Source: Nocardiopsis xinjiangensis YIM 90004 (GTDB lineage: Bacteria; Actinomycetota; Actinomycetes; Streptosporangiales; Streptosporangiaceae). Taken from it: 38,941 nt of DNA. Below the pieces are notes generated by a model. It saw nothing but the letters and a program-made list of their open reading frames with translations. It was not told where the DNA came from and did no database searches. A program made the position numbers and the translations under genes. Shown here piece by piece: positions 17,318 through 25,550 of the stretch; position 1 is the first letter of the stretch, and each line of letters opens with the position of its first letter. The stretch is taken from positions 294,129 through 333,069 of the forward strand of contig NZ_ANBE01000007.1 in NCBI RefSeq assembly GCF_000341145.1, in the 5' to 3' direction.

Positions 17318-17679
17318 CGGGTACTCGTCTCCACATCTGGTCGGGGAGGCAGGGGATGGCCACCGCGGACGGAACCGGGGCCCTTCGGGCATTCCTGCCC
17401 TGCTCGTCCACAATACCGACCCCGTGTCCCGGTACGAATCGGCCCGGGACGCCCTGTGTGCGGGCCGTCGGGCCGGGGCACCGGCCGGGGTCGGGGGCCC
17501 AGTTGCAGGCCCCGTTGATGCCAACACGTGTCCCTGACGCGCTTGTTCCCGCCCGCGCGCCGGGAACTCTCCAGGAGCCTCTCCCCCACCGATACGCCCG
17601 TGCGTGGCACCCCCGCGCACGAGGCCTCAGACGCGGGCGCGCTGCGCGGGAACGTGCGCGCGCCCGCGGGAAGAAGCGG
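17318..17679. other. Gene-free stretch between the ABC-class ATPase and the PAC2 gene
   Basis: The 362 nt hold the leader of the PAC2-pyrD operon and the terminator of the ATPase gene. On the minus strand a TATTGT at 17415-17410 with TTCGTA 17 nt before it (17438-17433) is a weak promoter candidate for PAC2-pyrD. I see no gene. Confidence 0.4.
17632..17668 (-). terminator. Terminator hairpin of the ABC-class ATPase gene
   Basis: A perfect 11-bp stem (17632-17642 with 17658-17668) and a 15-nt loop begin 11 nt past the ATPase stop on the minus strand. It is all G-C and lacks a U-run. Confidence 0.65.
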
Positions 17680-19425
17680 TCAGCGCATCTCGGCCACACG
17701 CATCGCACGCAGGCGGTTGAGGACCGCGGCGACCTCCGCTCGGCGCGGCAGTGTGTAGTCACCGCCGAAGTCCTCACCGAGCAGGGTGACCCCGTGCTCG
17801 GCCAGCTCCGCGTCGAGGGAGTCCAGCGCCTCACGCAAGGTGCGCTTGCCGTCCAGGTGCCGCCCCCGGACCAGTCGGCGCAGGGCCAGTCCGGCGCCGA
17901 TGATCTGGCCCGGGTCGACGAACTGTTCGACCCCGCGCACGTCGACGTCGCTCTCACCGAAGGTGAGCACGTCCATGTCACGGCGCTTGATGCGGCTCCG
18001 GCCCTTGTTACCGCTGTCGTCGACCGAGTCGGGGTCGACCACACGGGCACGCGGCAGGCGGAACTCGGCGTCGTTGCGCTCGTGGGCGAGCTCGCGGGCC
18101 TGCTCGGTGACGTCGTGCGGGTGGTAGGCGTCGAGCATGATCACCTGGTCGGCGACGTCGAAGTAGTCCCCGCTGCCGCCCATGACCAGGACGGTGGAGA
18201 CCTTGTGGTCGCGGTTGAGCGGGCGTACCAGGTCGATGAAGGGCACCAGGGGTTCACGGTCGCCGTGGACCAGGCGCTGCATCCGCTCGTCCCGGATCAT
18301 GAGGTTGGTGGCGGTGGAGTCCTCGTCCACGAGCAGCGTGCTCGCACCGCTTTCCACGGCCTCGCAGATGTTGGCGGCCTGGGAGGTCGATCCCGAGGCG
18401 TTCTCGGTACGGAAATCGCTGGTGTCGGCCCCCGTGGGCAGGTTGCGCACGAACGGGCTCACGTCGGTGCGCTCGACCCCGCGGCCTTCCTCCGCCCGGA
18501 TCTTGACCGCGTCCGGCCGGGTGACCACGAGCTCGCGCCCGTCGCCCGGGACGTGGTCGTAGACCCCGCGTTCCAGGGCGTGCAGCAGCGTGGACTTGCC
18601 GTGGAACCCGCCGCCGACGATGAGCGTGATGCCCTCGGCCACCCCCATACCGGTGATGGTGCCCCGGTGGGGCAGGTCGACGCTCACCCGCAGGGACTCC
18701 GGGGAGTCGAAGGGCACCGCACCGTCGCTCATCGGCTCGTCGCTGATACCGCTGCGCCGGGGCAGGATCGCGCCGTCGGCCACGAAGGAGACCAGGTCGA
18801 GCCCGGCGAGCTGGTCGCGCAGGGCGACGGTGTCGGCCACGCTGTCGGCGAAGGCGACCGCTTCCTTCTGGTCGATCTCGTCCCAGTCGAGGTCGTCCAC
18901 CAGCTCGGGCAGGGTCCGGCACAGCTCACGCTCGGCGGAACGCCCGTCGATGCGGCGGCCGTGGCCGGGCATGTCGAGGCCGATGCGCAGGTCCACTCCG
19001 CCGCCCTCGGTGACCTGCAGCGAGGAACGGGCGATGACCTCCTGGCCGCCGGTGTCGATCTTGAGCAGCGACCCGCGCAGTTGCTTGCGGGCCCGCCGGC
19101 CGAGGTAGTCGGCGGTGGCCCGGCGCCGGATCGGATCCTTCCAAGCGCTCTCGGGGATACCGGCGTCGGGGCGCAGGACCCGGATACGCGACGGCGGCGC
19201 GAACGGGTCGGCCTGTACGCGCTGCACGGTCAGGGTGAAGTCGCCGAAGTCCCAGTCGCCCTTGAGGGACTTGTAGCGCCCGTAGGAGGCGCCGTCCATC
19301 TTGAGCAGCTCCTGTGCCAGGCGTGCGTCGTCGCGGACCCCGCGGATCGGCTCGGGCTCGGGCTTGCGGCCCTTGCCGCCGCCCCCGCCGCCGTGTCGGC
19401 GTCCTCCGCCGTGCCGTTCCGCCAT
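17680..19425 (-). CDS. ABC-class ATPase (COG3044 / PF09818 type), cytoplasmic
   Basis: A 581-residue protein. ATG 19425 (MAERHGGGRRHGGG) has GAGGGGG 6 nt upstream. A Gly/His/Lys/Arg-rich N-terminal tail of about 25 residues precedes the core. Residues in the middle hold a P-loop GGGFHGKST and, about 100 residues later, a Walker B-like STLLVDEDSTATNLMIRD; SGSTSQAAN occupies the signature position. No membrane segments are present. These motifs are diagnostic of the predicted ABC-class ATPases, related to trypanosome MRB1590, which binds RNA. Bacterial function is unknown; nucleic-acid or ribonucleoprotein work is inference from that relative and the basic tail. It is a single-gene unit: a 733-nt gap lies upstream and a terminator downstream. 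Confidence 0.87.
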   Translation of the reverse strand: MAERHGGGRRHGGGGGGKGRKPEPEPIRGVRDDARLAQELLKMDGASYGRYKSLKGDWDFGDFTLTVQRVQADPFAPPSRIRVLRPDAGIPESAWKDPIRRRATADYLGRRARKQLRGSLLKIDTGGQEVIARSSLQVTEGGGVDLRIGLDMPGHGRRIDGRSAERELCRTLPELVDDLDWDEIDQKEAVAFADSVADTVALRDQLAGLDLVSFVADGAILPRRSGISDEPMSDGAVPFDSPESLRVSVDLPHRGTITGMGVAEGITLIVGGGFHGKSTLLHALERGVYDHVPGDGRELVVTRPDAVKIRAEEGRGVERTDVSPFVRNLPTGADTSDFRTENASGSTSQAANICEAVESGASTLLVDEDSTATNLMIRDERMQRLVHGDREPLVPFIDLVRPLNRDHKVSTVLVMGGSGDYFDVADQVIMLDAYHPHDVTEQARELAHERNDAEFRLPRARVVDPDSVDDSGNKGRSRIKRRDMDVLTFGESDVDVRGVEQFVDPGQIIGAGLALRRLVRGRHLDGKRTLREALDSLDAELAEHGVTLLGEDFGGDYTLPRRAEVAAVLNRLRAMRVAEMR

Positions 19426-20158
19426 CGGTTCCCCCTCGAGTCTGTTGGCTGTCCCGCCCAGGTTAGGACCTCGGCCGGGCCGGTGCAGAACGACTGTGGG
19501 CGACGGTGACCCGTCACTCCGCCGGCAGGCGGTTCCTCCGGCACACCGGCTCTCCCGTGTGCGGGCCGGTGCCGTGGCGCCGGGCCCCGGGGAGGGCGGA
19601 CCGGCCCCGCTGTGGTCGGGGAGGCGGGGCCGGTCCGCACCGACCTCGCCGGCCCGTCGGCAGGGGCCGCGGCGGGGGTCGCGATCCCTCCCCGGGAGGG
19701 GGAAGGGAGGCATCGCGACCGCGCGCCACCGGGCCCGCGCTCACGCGCGGCCGTCGGGCCGGGGTCGGCCCGTGCACCGAGCTCTCGGAGATCCCGCGCG
19801 AGCGGTCCGGCGCCGGCGGCCAGGATCGCGGCGCCGACCCGAAGCGGCCTCGCAGAGCGGGGCCGCGGCGGCTCGCGCGTTCTCCCTCGAGGGGAGAGGT
19901 GGTGCACGCCTCCTTTTCTACAGGAAGTCCGGGAGGCGCGTGGGAAAACCGGGGAAGAACCTTCCTCGGTTCGGAACGGGGATTGCACGCCCGCCGTTCT
20001 CCGAGAGCCACCCGATGAAATCTCATACTCCTACCGGTAACACCCGTAGGAATGTTGAAGAATTGACTTCTGAGGGTCCGGGCACGTCCGCCTGGTGAGG
20101 ACCGCACGGAAAAGGGGACCACCCGGGGGAGAAGAAACTTTCGCCGCCGCCTCGGTGT
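19426..20158. other. Gene-free stretch with a less GC-rich pocket
   Basis: The 733 nt separate the ABC-class ATPase from the 140-aa gene. Most of it is very GC-rich and has no convincing frame. A pocket at about 20010-20070 is clearly more AT-rich and contains an imperfect inverted repeat (CCTACCGG/CCCGTAGG around 20030-20050); it may contain a promoter. A 27-codon frame begins at ATG 20015 on the plus strand but has no clear ribosome site. A CTCCCTCGAGGGGAG palindrome lies at 19882-19896. Confidence 0.4.
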
Positions 20159-20581
20159 TCAACGCAGGGCGGCCCGCAGCACGGAGTCGTGTTCGTCGGC
20201 CGGCGGGTCGGACAGGCTTCCGACGAAGACCGCGACGATCTGGCCGCCGTTCTCCCGCACGTCGGCCAGAACCTCGCGCCAGTGGCGCAGGTTGGGGTGG
20301 TCCAGTTCGGTGCACGCCTCGGCGGGGCTCAGCTCCTCCACGGCCGCCTCCAGCTGTCCGACCGACATCGGGTGGGAGAACGTGCCGCGGGTGTGTCCGC
20401 TCACGCGCGCCAGGACGACCGCGGGAAGGTAGCTGCCGTTCTGGTTGACGTGGGTGAACTCGGTGGTCCCCTCCCGGTACACACCGATCCCGTAGGCGGC
20501 GGGGCGGCGCCAGTCGTGGTGGCTCTCCTCCAGCCGCTCCCGTGCGGCGGCGATCTTCTCCTTGGTGTCCCACTGTTCCAT
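20159..20581 (-). CDS. Conserved-looking 140-residue cytoplasmic protein, unknown
   Basis: ATG 20581 (MEQWDTKEKI) has a strong GGAAAGGAGG site 6 nt upstream; the longer open frame above it is low-complexity. The protein is mixed alpha/beta by appearance, has no signal or membrane segment, and shows ordered stretches typical of a real domain (DWRRPAAYGIGVYREGTTEFTHV is one; SYLPAVVLARVSGH and ACTELDHPNLRHWREVL follow). Codon third positions are strongly G/C as in its neighbours. I do not recognise the family. It sits 194 nt downstream of the PhzF-like gene on the same strand, not close enough to call an operon. Confidence 0.72.
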   Translation of the reverse strand: MEQWDTKEKIAAARERLEESHHDWRRPAAYGIGVYREGTTEFTHVNQNGSYLPAVVLARVSGHTRGTFSHPMSVGQLEAAVEELSPAEACTELDHPNLRHWREVLADVRENGGQIVAVFVGSLSDPPADEHDSVLRAALR

Positions 20582-20775
20582 CGGGGCCTCCTTTCCAGGG
20601 CGTGTTCGGTCGATGCTCATGGTCTCCGCCGGGCCGGCCCCGGGCCTGTCCGGGCGACGCCGGCCCCGGCCCCGCCCGCCACCCCCGAAGGAGATGCGGC
20701 GCGGTACCACCCGGTCACGGCCGTCCGAGAGCGCAGCACTGGTCGAAACGGCGGAAGACATCTGTCACACAGGTG

Positions 20776-21570
20776 CTAGAGGTCGAGGTGGCCGGTGGCC
20801 ACCGTCACGGCGTCGCCGCCGATGAGGACCCGGTCTCCGCGCAGGCGCAGGTGTAGGTCCCCGCCACGGCTGGAGGCCTGGTGCGCCAGGAAATCGCTCC
20901 GCCCCAGACGTTCGGCCCAGAAGGGGGCGACCACGGTGTGGGCCGCACCGGTGACGGGATCCTCGGGCACGCCCATGCTCGGCGCGAAGAAACGCGAAAC
21001 GAGGTCGTAGGCCTCCTCCCCGCGGGCGGTCACGATGACCCCGCGGGCGGGCAGGGCGCGGATCGCCTCGGGATCGGGGGCCAGGGAGCGCACGGTGTCC
21101 TCGTCGGCCAGTTCCACGAGCAGGTCGTTGTTGCCGCCGATCCCGGTCCACAGGGGCCGGGCGCCGAGGGCGTCGGCGAGTCCGTCGGGGGCGGGCGCCG
21201 CGGTGGCGGGGCGGGCGGGGAAGTCCATCCACAGCCGGCCGTCGCGGTGTTCGACGGTGAGGATCCCGCTGCGCGTGGTGAAGCGGTACGGGGCCGGTTC
21301 ACCGAGTTCGGCCAGGGCGTGGGAGGTGGCCAGGGTCGCGTGGCCGCACAGCTCGATCTCGGCGACGGGGGTGAACCAGCGCAGTTCGAACTCGGCGTCC
21401 TGCTCCCCGACCCGGCGCGCGAAGGCGGTCTCGGAGAGGTTGAACTCGGCCGCGATCCCCTGCGCCCAGACCTCGGGGTAGGGGTCCTCCAGGACGAGGA
21501 CGGCGGCGGGGTTGCCCGCCAAGGGGCGGTCGGTGAACGCGTCGACCACGCGGTACTCAGGCATGTTCAC
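20776..21570 (-). CDS. PhzF-family isomerase/epimerase-like protein
   Basis: A 264-residue protein with the two-lobed diaminopimelate-epimerase fold. Family marks: VDAFTDRPLAGNPAAV at the N-terminus, the catalytic Glu in NLSETAF, the ELCGHATLATSHAL turn, and the second-lobe EDPVTGAAH. PhzF itself isomerises a phenazine precursor; most bacterial members lie outside phenazine clusters and their substrates are unknown. No phenazine genes are here, so no pathway is proposed. The start is GTG 21570 or ATG 21564 two codons later; neither has a good ribosome site. It lies 70 nt downstream of an Lrp regulator on the same strand, so a link is possible. Confidence 0.88.
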   Translation of the reverse strand: MNMPEYRVVDAFTDRPLAGNPAAVLVLEDPYPEVWAQGIAAEFNLSETAFARRVGEQDAEFELRWFTPVAEIELCGHATLATSHALAELGEPAPYRFTTRSGILTVEHRDGRLWMDFPARPATAAPAPDGLADALGARPLWTGIGGNNDLLVELADEDTVRSLAPDPEAIRALPARGVIVTARGEEAYDLVSRFFAPSMGVPEDPVTGAAHTVVAPFWAERLGRSDFLAHQASSRGGDLHLRLRGDRVLIGGDAVTVATGHLDL

Positions 21571-21640
21571 AGATTAAGGCCTGTTTGGTGGATGCTTTCC
21601 GTCGCGAGCAGGTAATCAGGTCTCCGCCGAGCAGGTCCTG

Positions 21641-22102
21641 TCAAGCATCCCGTGGGAGCGGTCCTTCCAGATGGGGCTCGTCGAGGATGAACATGGTCTG
21701 GGTGCTCTTGACCTCGGGGATGCGCTGCAGGCGTTCGAGGACGAAGGTGCGCAGGGCCGAGGCGTCGGCCACCCGCACCAGGAGCAGCAGGTCCACGTCG
21801 CCGGAGACCAGGGCCGCGTGATCGACCTCGGGGATGTCGCGCAGATAACTGCGGAATCTCTCCCAGGAGTGCTGTTCGATGCGCACCGACACGTACGCGG
21901 ACAGCGCCGTGCCGTACTTCTCGGGGTCGACGACGGCGGTGAAGCCCCGGATGACGCCCTGGTTGCGCAGGCGTTCCAGACGCGAATAGGCGTTGGCACG
22001 GGAGATGTGGGCGCGCTCCGCGACGGCCCTGATGGACATGCGTCCGTCGGCCCGCAGCAGGTCGATGATGCGCCGATCGATGTCGTCCAGGCGCACGGCC
22101 AT
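21641..22102 (-). CDS. Lrp/AsnC-family transcriptional regulator
   Basis: A 153-residue protein of full Lrp length. Residues 5-50 form the AsnC-type helix-turn-helix (LDDIDRRIIDLL, SIRAVAERAHISRANAYSRLERL) and residues about 65-145 the RAM ligand-binding domain (YVSVRIEQHSW, VDLLLLVRV, VLERLQRIPEV). Such regulators sense amino acids or 2-oxo acids and often control adjacent genes. Upstream is a 574-nt gene-free region, and the nearest cotranscribed gene is the PhzF-family gene. A less GC-rich patch at 22160-22245 just upstream, with TTGTTGTACTGAACAG, may hold its own promoter and operators. Start ATG 22102 fits the family. Confidence 0.9.
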   Translation of the reverse strand: MAVRLDDIDRRIIDLLRADGRMSIRAVAERAHISRANAYSRLERLRNQGVIRGFTAVVDPEKYGTALSAYVSVRIEQHSWERFRSYLRDIPEVDHAALVSGDVDLLLLVRVADASALRTFVLERLQRIPEVKSTQTMFILDEPHLEGPLPRDA

Positions 22103-22676
22103 GTGTCTTACCTCATACCGTCCGCATGGTGGGCGCGGTGGATGTTCGGGATCGGGGGTTGTTGTACTGAACAGTTCGTCCAGCGTTGGGGCTGCGATCT
22201 CGACAATATGGGGTTATTCACTTCATATTCAAGACATGGAGTTCCTCGCCGGGGCCCAACGGCTCTCCGACCCCTGCCCCCTGGGGCGCGGCCGGGGCCC
22301 CGGTACCGGACTCCGCCCATCAGGCCGGCGTCGGGGACGCGTACTCGGCGTGCCTGAGGGGCGGACAGGGTGCCCGGGTCAACGGCGATCCGCGCTCCTC
22401 CCCTGTCCGGCCCCGTACCGGCCCGCCCGGGGCCGGTACGGGGCCGTGTTCTCCCCGTTCCGCCGGAACCCGGTATGACGGAAGGGCCGTGGGCACCATC
22501 GACCACGACCCTTCCGGCGTGTGCCGGCCGGCCCCGCGTGGGAACCGTCCCGGCCGCCCGCGCGGGAGGAACACCTGGCTTCTCGGACTCCCGCGAGAGC
22601 ATGTTCGGTGGACACTCGGGAAGGTCCGCCGCGCATGCATACCGGGGAAGAAACGGGCCCGGGAAACGGTGGCGGG
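22103..22676. other. Gene-free stretch upstream of the Lrp gene
   Basis: No convincing frame. The part next to the Lrp start (22140-22250) is comparatively AT-rich and likely regulatory. The far part is GC-rich and carries the long hairpin listed separately. Confidence 0.5.
22408..22446 (-). terminator. Long perfect hairpin
   Basis: A perfect 16-bp stem (22408-22423 with 22431-22446) with a 7-nt loop. It lies 230 nt past the stop of the acidic tail-anchored protein on the minus strand and before the Lrp promoter region. It is most likely a terminator, though the distance is larger than usual. Confidence 0.6.
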
Positions 22677-23612
22677 TCAGTTGTCCCTTCCGCCGCGGAA
22701 ACGGTCCAGCAGGGAGCCGAAACCGTGCTTGCCCTCGCTGCCGGCCATGAGGCCCCTGCCTTCGGTGTCGGCGTCGCCGGCATGGGCGCCGGCGGGGCGG
22801 CGGAACCAGGCGAAGCCCAGCGCGAGCAGGATCGCGGGGATGATCGCCAGGACCAGGATGCCGCCGCCCGCAAGGTCGCCGTCGGCACCGGTGAGCTGGA
22901 AACCGGAGACGTCGTTGGCCGCGGTCTCGGCCGTGACCCCGCTCTCCTCCTCTTCCTCGGGCCCATCCTCCTCGGCGGCAGCAGACTCATCGGAGCTCTC
23001 GGAGCCGGCGGACTTCTCCTCGGCACCTTCCTCCTCGGAGGCCTCGGTTTCCTCTTCCCCGCCGTCCTCACCCTGGGTGCCCCCACCCTCGGCGTTCTCG
23101 CTCCGGGCGTTCTCGCCGGCCGTCTCCTCCTCCGAGCTCTCCTCCTCGAGCTTGTCCTCGGGGATCTCGGAGACGGCGCCCTCACACTTGTTCCCAGGCT
23201 GTTGGAAAGGGTGCGGCGCGCCTTCCTCGCCGGCACCGTCACCCCACTCGGTGATGTAGTACTCCACGTCGTAGAGGTGACCGTTGCCGCCGGTGACGAC
23301 GTAGTTCTCCGCGTCCCAGGTCTGGCCGGTCAGTTCGGCGAAGGTCTTGCCGTCGAGGTCCATCAGGACGTCGCAGCCGTTGGAGGGGGCTCCGGGGCCG
23401 CGGTCGCCGATGAAGAAATCGGCGGTCTGCCCCTCGTACTCGATGTAACCCTCGGTTCCCAGGGGCCAGCTGGGACTGGAGAAAAGGCCCTTCTGCATCG
23501 GCTCGCCGCCCGCGGGGAGTCCGGTGTCGCCTTGCATGCCGGAACCGTCGTCCCAGAAGTAGGTCGCGTCGACTTTGCCGTACTGGATGGGTGTGTCGTT
23601 CTCGTTGCTCAT
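22677..23612 (-). CDS. Acidic tail-anchored protein with a cysteine-containing N-terminal domain, unknown
   Basis: A 311-residue protein from ATG 23612 (MSNENDTPIQYG). Residues 1-145 form a compact-looking domain with Cys80 and Cys143 and many aromatic residues (DATYFWDD, EGYIEYEGQTADFFIGD, DVEYYITEWGDG). Residues about 147-228 are a Glu/Ser/Gly-rich, very acidic linker. Residues 251-270 are one transmembrane helix, followed by RRPAG and a 40-residue basic tail. Helix plus basic tail suggests an outward-facing N-terminus, as for sortase-free wall-side proteins, yet no signal peptide is seen and the ribosome site is weak. Either the true start is elsewhere or the protein is inserted tail-first. 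I do not recognise the domain. Confidence 0.68.
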   Translation of the reverse strand: MSNENDTPIQYGKVDATYFWDDGSGMQGDTGLPAGGEPMQKGLFSSPSWPLGTEGYIEYEGQTADFFIGDRGPGAPSNGCDVLMDLDGKTFAELTGQTWDAENYVVTGGNGHLYDVEYYITEWGDGAGEEGAPHPFQQPGNKCEGAVSEIPEDKLEEESSEEETAGENARSENAEGGGTQGEDGGEEETEASEEEGAEEKSAGSESSDESAAAEEDGPEEEEESGVTAETAANDVSGFQLTGADGDLAGGGILVLAIIPAILLALGFAWFRRPAGAHAGDADTEGRGLMAGSEGKHGFGSLLDRFRGGRDN

Positions 23613-24229
23613 GAGATGGAAGCCAGGTTGACGACAGGGCCGAGAAGACCGTGGACACGGCACACCCAGGGCAGGACGCAACACGGGTGTGGAGAGCACC
23701 TGGACTGTGGTGCCGTGACATGGGATCCGCGTCGCTGGCTGCGGACGGCGGGCGGGGGTGGGACATGATCGCGCCGGATGTTTCCGGCGGTCCTCCGGCT
23801 CAGGCGCATGGGATGCGCGTGGCCGACCCCCGTGGGGTCTGAACTCCCTCGGAACGCTCGGGACGTTCAAGGGCTCGGCATCGGTTCGCCAAAGGATCAA
23901 TAACGGACCGATCACGAGGGACCCTAACCCACCTTTTCGTCAAGCGCGTACAGGCATAGAAGTAAAATAACTCGGCGTGTCTGCCCGCACACGGGGAGGA
24001 ATGTCCGCATCCATCCCCGCAAGCAGCGGAACCCCCTGGCCGCAGAGGGTTCCGCTCATCATCGACACTCACCCCGAGGGGGTTTCGTGGCACTCGTCAT
24101 AAGGCGCGATATCGCTCGACCACCCCTGAAATTCCCGCGGAAGGGATGATCAGGTCACAGGACGACATGATTTACGCGACCCCGGATCATGCAAAAGAAA
24201 GATAAAGCAGGGTCACCTCCCGCAGGCGG
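23613..24229. other. Gene-free, comparatively AT-rich stretch between kynU and the acidic protein gene
   Basis: The 617 nt show no convincing gene on either strand. The part around 23880-23975 is the least GC-rich in the vicinity and probably holds the promoter of the acidic protein gene (minus strand, with a TTGACG at about 23943-23938). Two GGTCACC repeats lie at the kynU end (24210-24240). Confidence 0.45.
24025..24056 (-). terminator. Hairpin downstream of kynAU
   Basis: A perfect 10-bp stem (24025-24034 with 24047-24056) with a 12-nt loop, 174 nt past the kynU stop. A terminator for the kynAU operon is the simplest reading, but the distance leaves doubt. Confidence 0.45.
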
Positions 24230-25468
24230 TCAGGTCACCTGCGAACGCGCGCGGAAACGTTCCTGGCGCCACTCGCCCTCACGCACGACCTCCACCAGGG
24301 CCTGACCGGCGTCGAAGACCTCGGTGTAGGACAGGTACAGGGGTGTGAACCCGAACCGCATCACGTCGGGCGCGCGGAAGTCCCCGATGACCCCGCGGGC
24401 GATGAGGGCCTGCACGATCGCGTACCCGGCGCCCTCCTCCGGTTCCACGAGTGAGACCTGGCTGCCGCGCCGGGCATGTTCGGCGGGTGTCAGCGACCCC
24501 ACCCCCACCTCGGCGGCCCGGGACAGGAACAGGTCGCTCAGGGCCAGGCTCTTGGTGCGTACCTGGCCCAGGTCGGCCTCGGCCCACACCTCCAGGCTCG
24601 CCTCCAGAGCCGCATCGGCCACCAGCGGCTGCGAGCCGCTGAGGAAACGTGAGACCCCGGGCGCGGGCTCGTAGGCGGGGGCGAAATCGAAGGGGCGCGC
24701 ATGCCCGTGCCAGCCGCTCAGAGGTTGGTCGGCGCGGGCATGGTGGCGCCGGGCGGCGTACAGGAACGCGGGGGCGCCAGGGCCGGCGTTGAGGTACTTG
24801 TAGGTGCACCCGACCGCGAAGTCGGCGCCGCTGCCCGACAGGTCCACGGGGACGGCGCCGACGCTGTGGCACAAGTCCCAGACCACGAGTGCCCCGTGGT
24901 CGTGGGCCAGGCGGGTCAGGGCTTGCATGTCACGCAGGACACCGGTGCGGTAGTCGACGTGGCTGAGCAGCAGGACGGCGACGTCGCCCCGGGCCAGTTC
25001 GGCGGCCAACCCGGGACCGTCGGGATCCACACGGCGCTGGGTCGCGCCGGTCAGACCCGCGGCACCCTCGGTGACGTAGAGGTCGGTGGGAAAGTTGCCG
25101 GCCTCGCCCAGCACCACGTCCCGCTCGGACATGCGCAAGGCCGCCACCACGGTCTTGAACAGATTGGCGGAGGTGCCGTCCCCGACCACGACCTCGTCGG
25201 TACCCGCACCGACCAGGGGCGCGATGGCGGCGCCCAGGGTCCGGGGTTTGTCCCACCATCCGGCCGTGTTCCAACTGCGGACCAGCCCCTGGCCCCACTC
25301 ACGTTCGACCAGGTCGGCCACGCGTGCGGGGGTCGAGCGCGGCAAGGCGCCCAGGGAGTTGCCGTCGAGGTAGATCACGTCCTCGGGCAGGACGAACTCC
25401 TCCCGCATCCGGGCCAGCGGGTCGGTGGCGTCGAGTGCGGCGCACTCCTCGCGAGTGGTGGGCGTCAT
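24230..25468 (-). CDS. kynU: Kynureninase
   Basis: A 412-residue PLP enzyme that cleaves kynurenine to anthranilate and alanine (or 3-hydroxykynurenine to 3-hydroxyanthranilate). Family marks: IYLDGNSLGALPRSTP near residue 30, SWNTAGWWDKP, the cofactor Asp in VVWDLCHSVGAVPVDL, the Schiff-base Lys in CTYKYLNAGPGAPAF, and the C-terminal RFGFTPLYLSYTEV. Length is normal. ATG 25468. It follows kynA by 82 nt on the same strand. The two remove tryptophan toward anthranilate; the middle step, N-formylkynurenine hydrolysis by kynB, is not encoded nearby. Confidence 0.96.
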   Translation of the reverse strand: MTPTTREECAALDATDPLARMREEFVLPEDVIYLDGNSLGALPRSTPARVADLVEREWGQGLVRSWNTAGWWDKPRTLGAAIAPLVGAGTDEVVVGDGTSANLFKTVVAALRMSERDVVLGEAGNFPTDLYVTEGAAGLTGATQRRVDPDGPGLAAELARGDVAVLLLSHVDYRTGVLRDMQALTRLAHDHGALVVWDLCHSVGAVPVDLSGSGADFAVGCTYKYLNAGPGAPAFLYAARRHHARADQPLSGWHGHARPFDFAPAYEPAPGVSRFLSGSQPLVADAALEASLEVWAEADLGQVRTKSLALSDLFLSRAAEVGVGSLTPAEHARRGSQVSLVEPEEGAGYAIVQALIARGVIGDFRAPDVMRFGFTPLYLSYTEVFDAGQALVEVVREGEWRQERFRARSQVT

Positions 25469-25550
25469 CGGTCCTGCTTCCTGGGGTCGGGGCGGGGCGG
25501 TATGCGTGCTCCCCCGGGGCCACTGCGCGGTTCCGGGCGTGGGCGGGGCC

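Noticed and set aside
17318-17620. N-terminal extension of the PAC2 frame by about 100 codons
   Set aside because: Composition is Arg/Pro/Ala/Gly noise; family proteins begin near the GTG at 17317.
23800-24093. 97-codon minus-strand frame between kynU and the acidic protein
   Set aside because: No ribosome site, composition unlike the neighbouring genes, and it spans a comparatively AT-rich regulatory-looking stretch and a hairpin.
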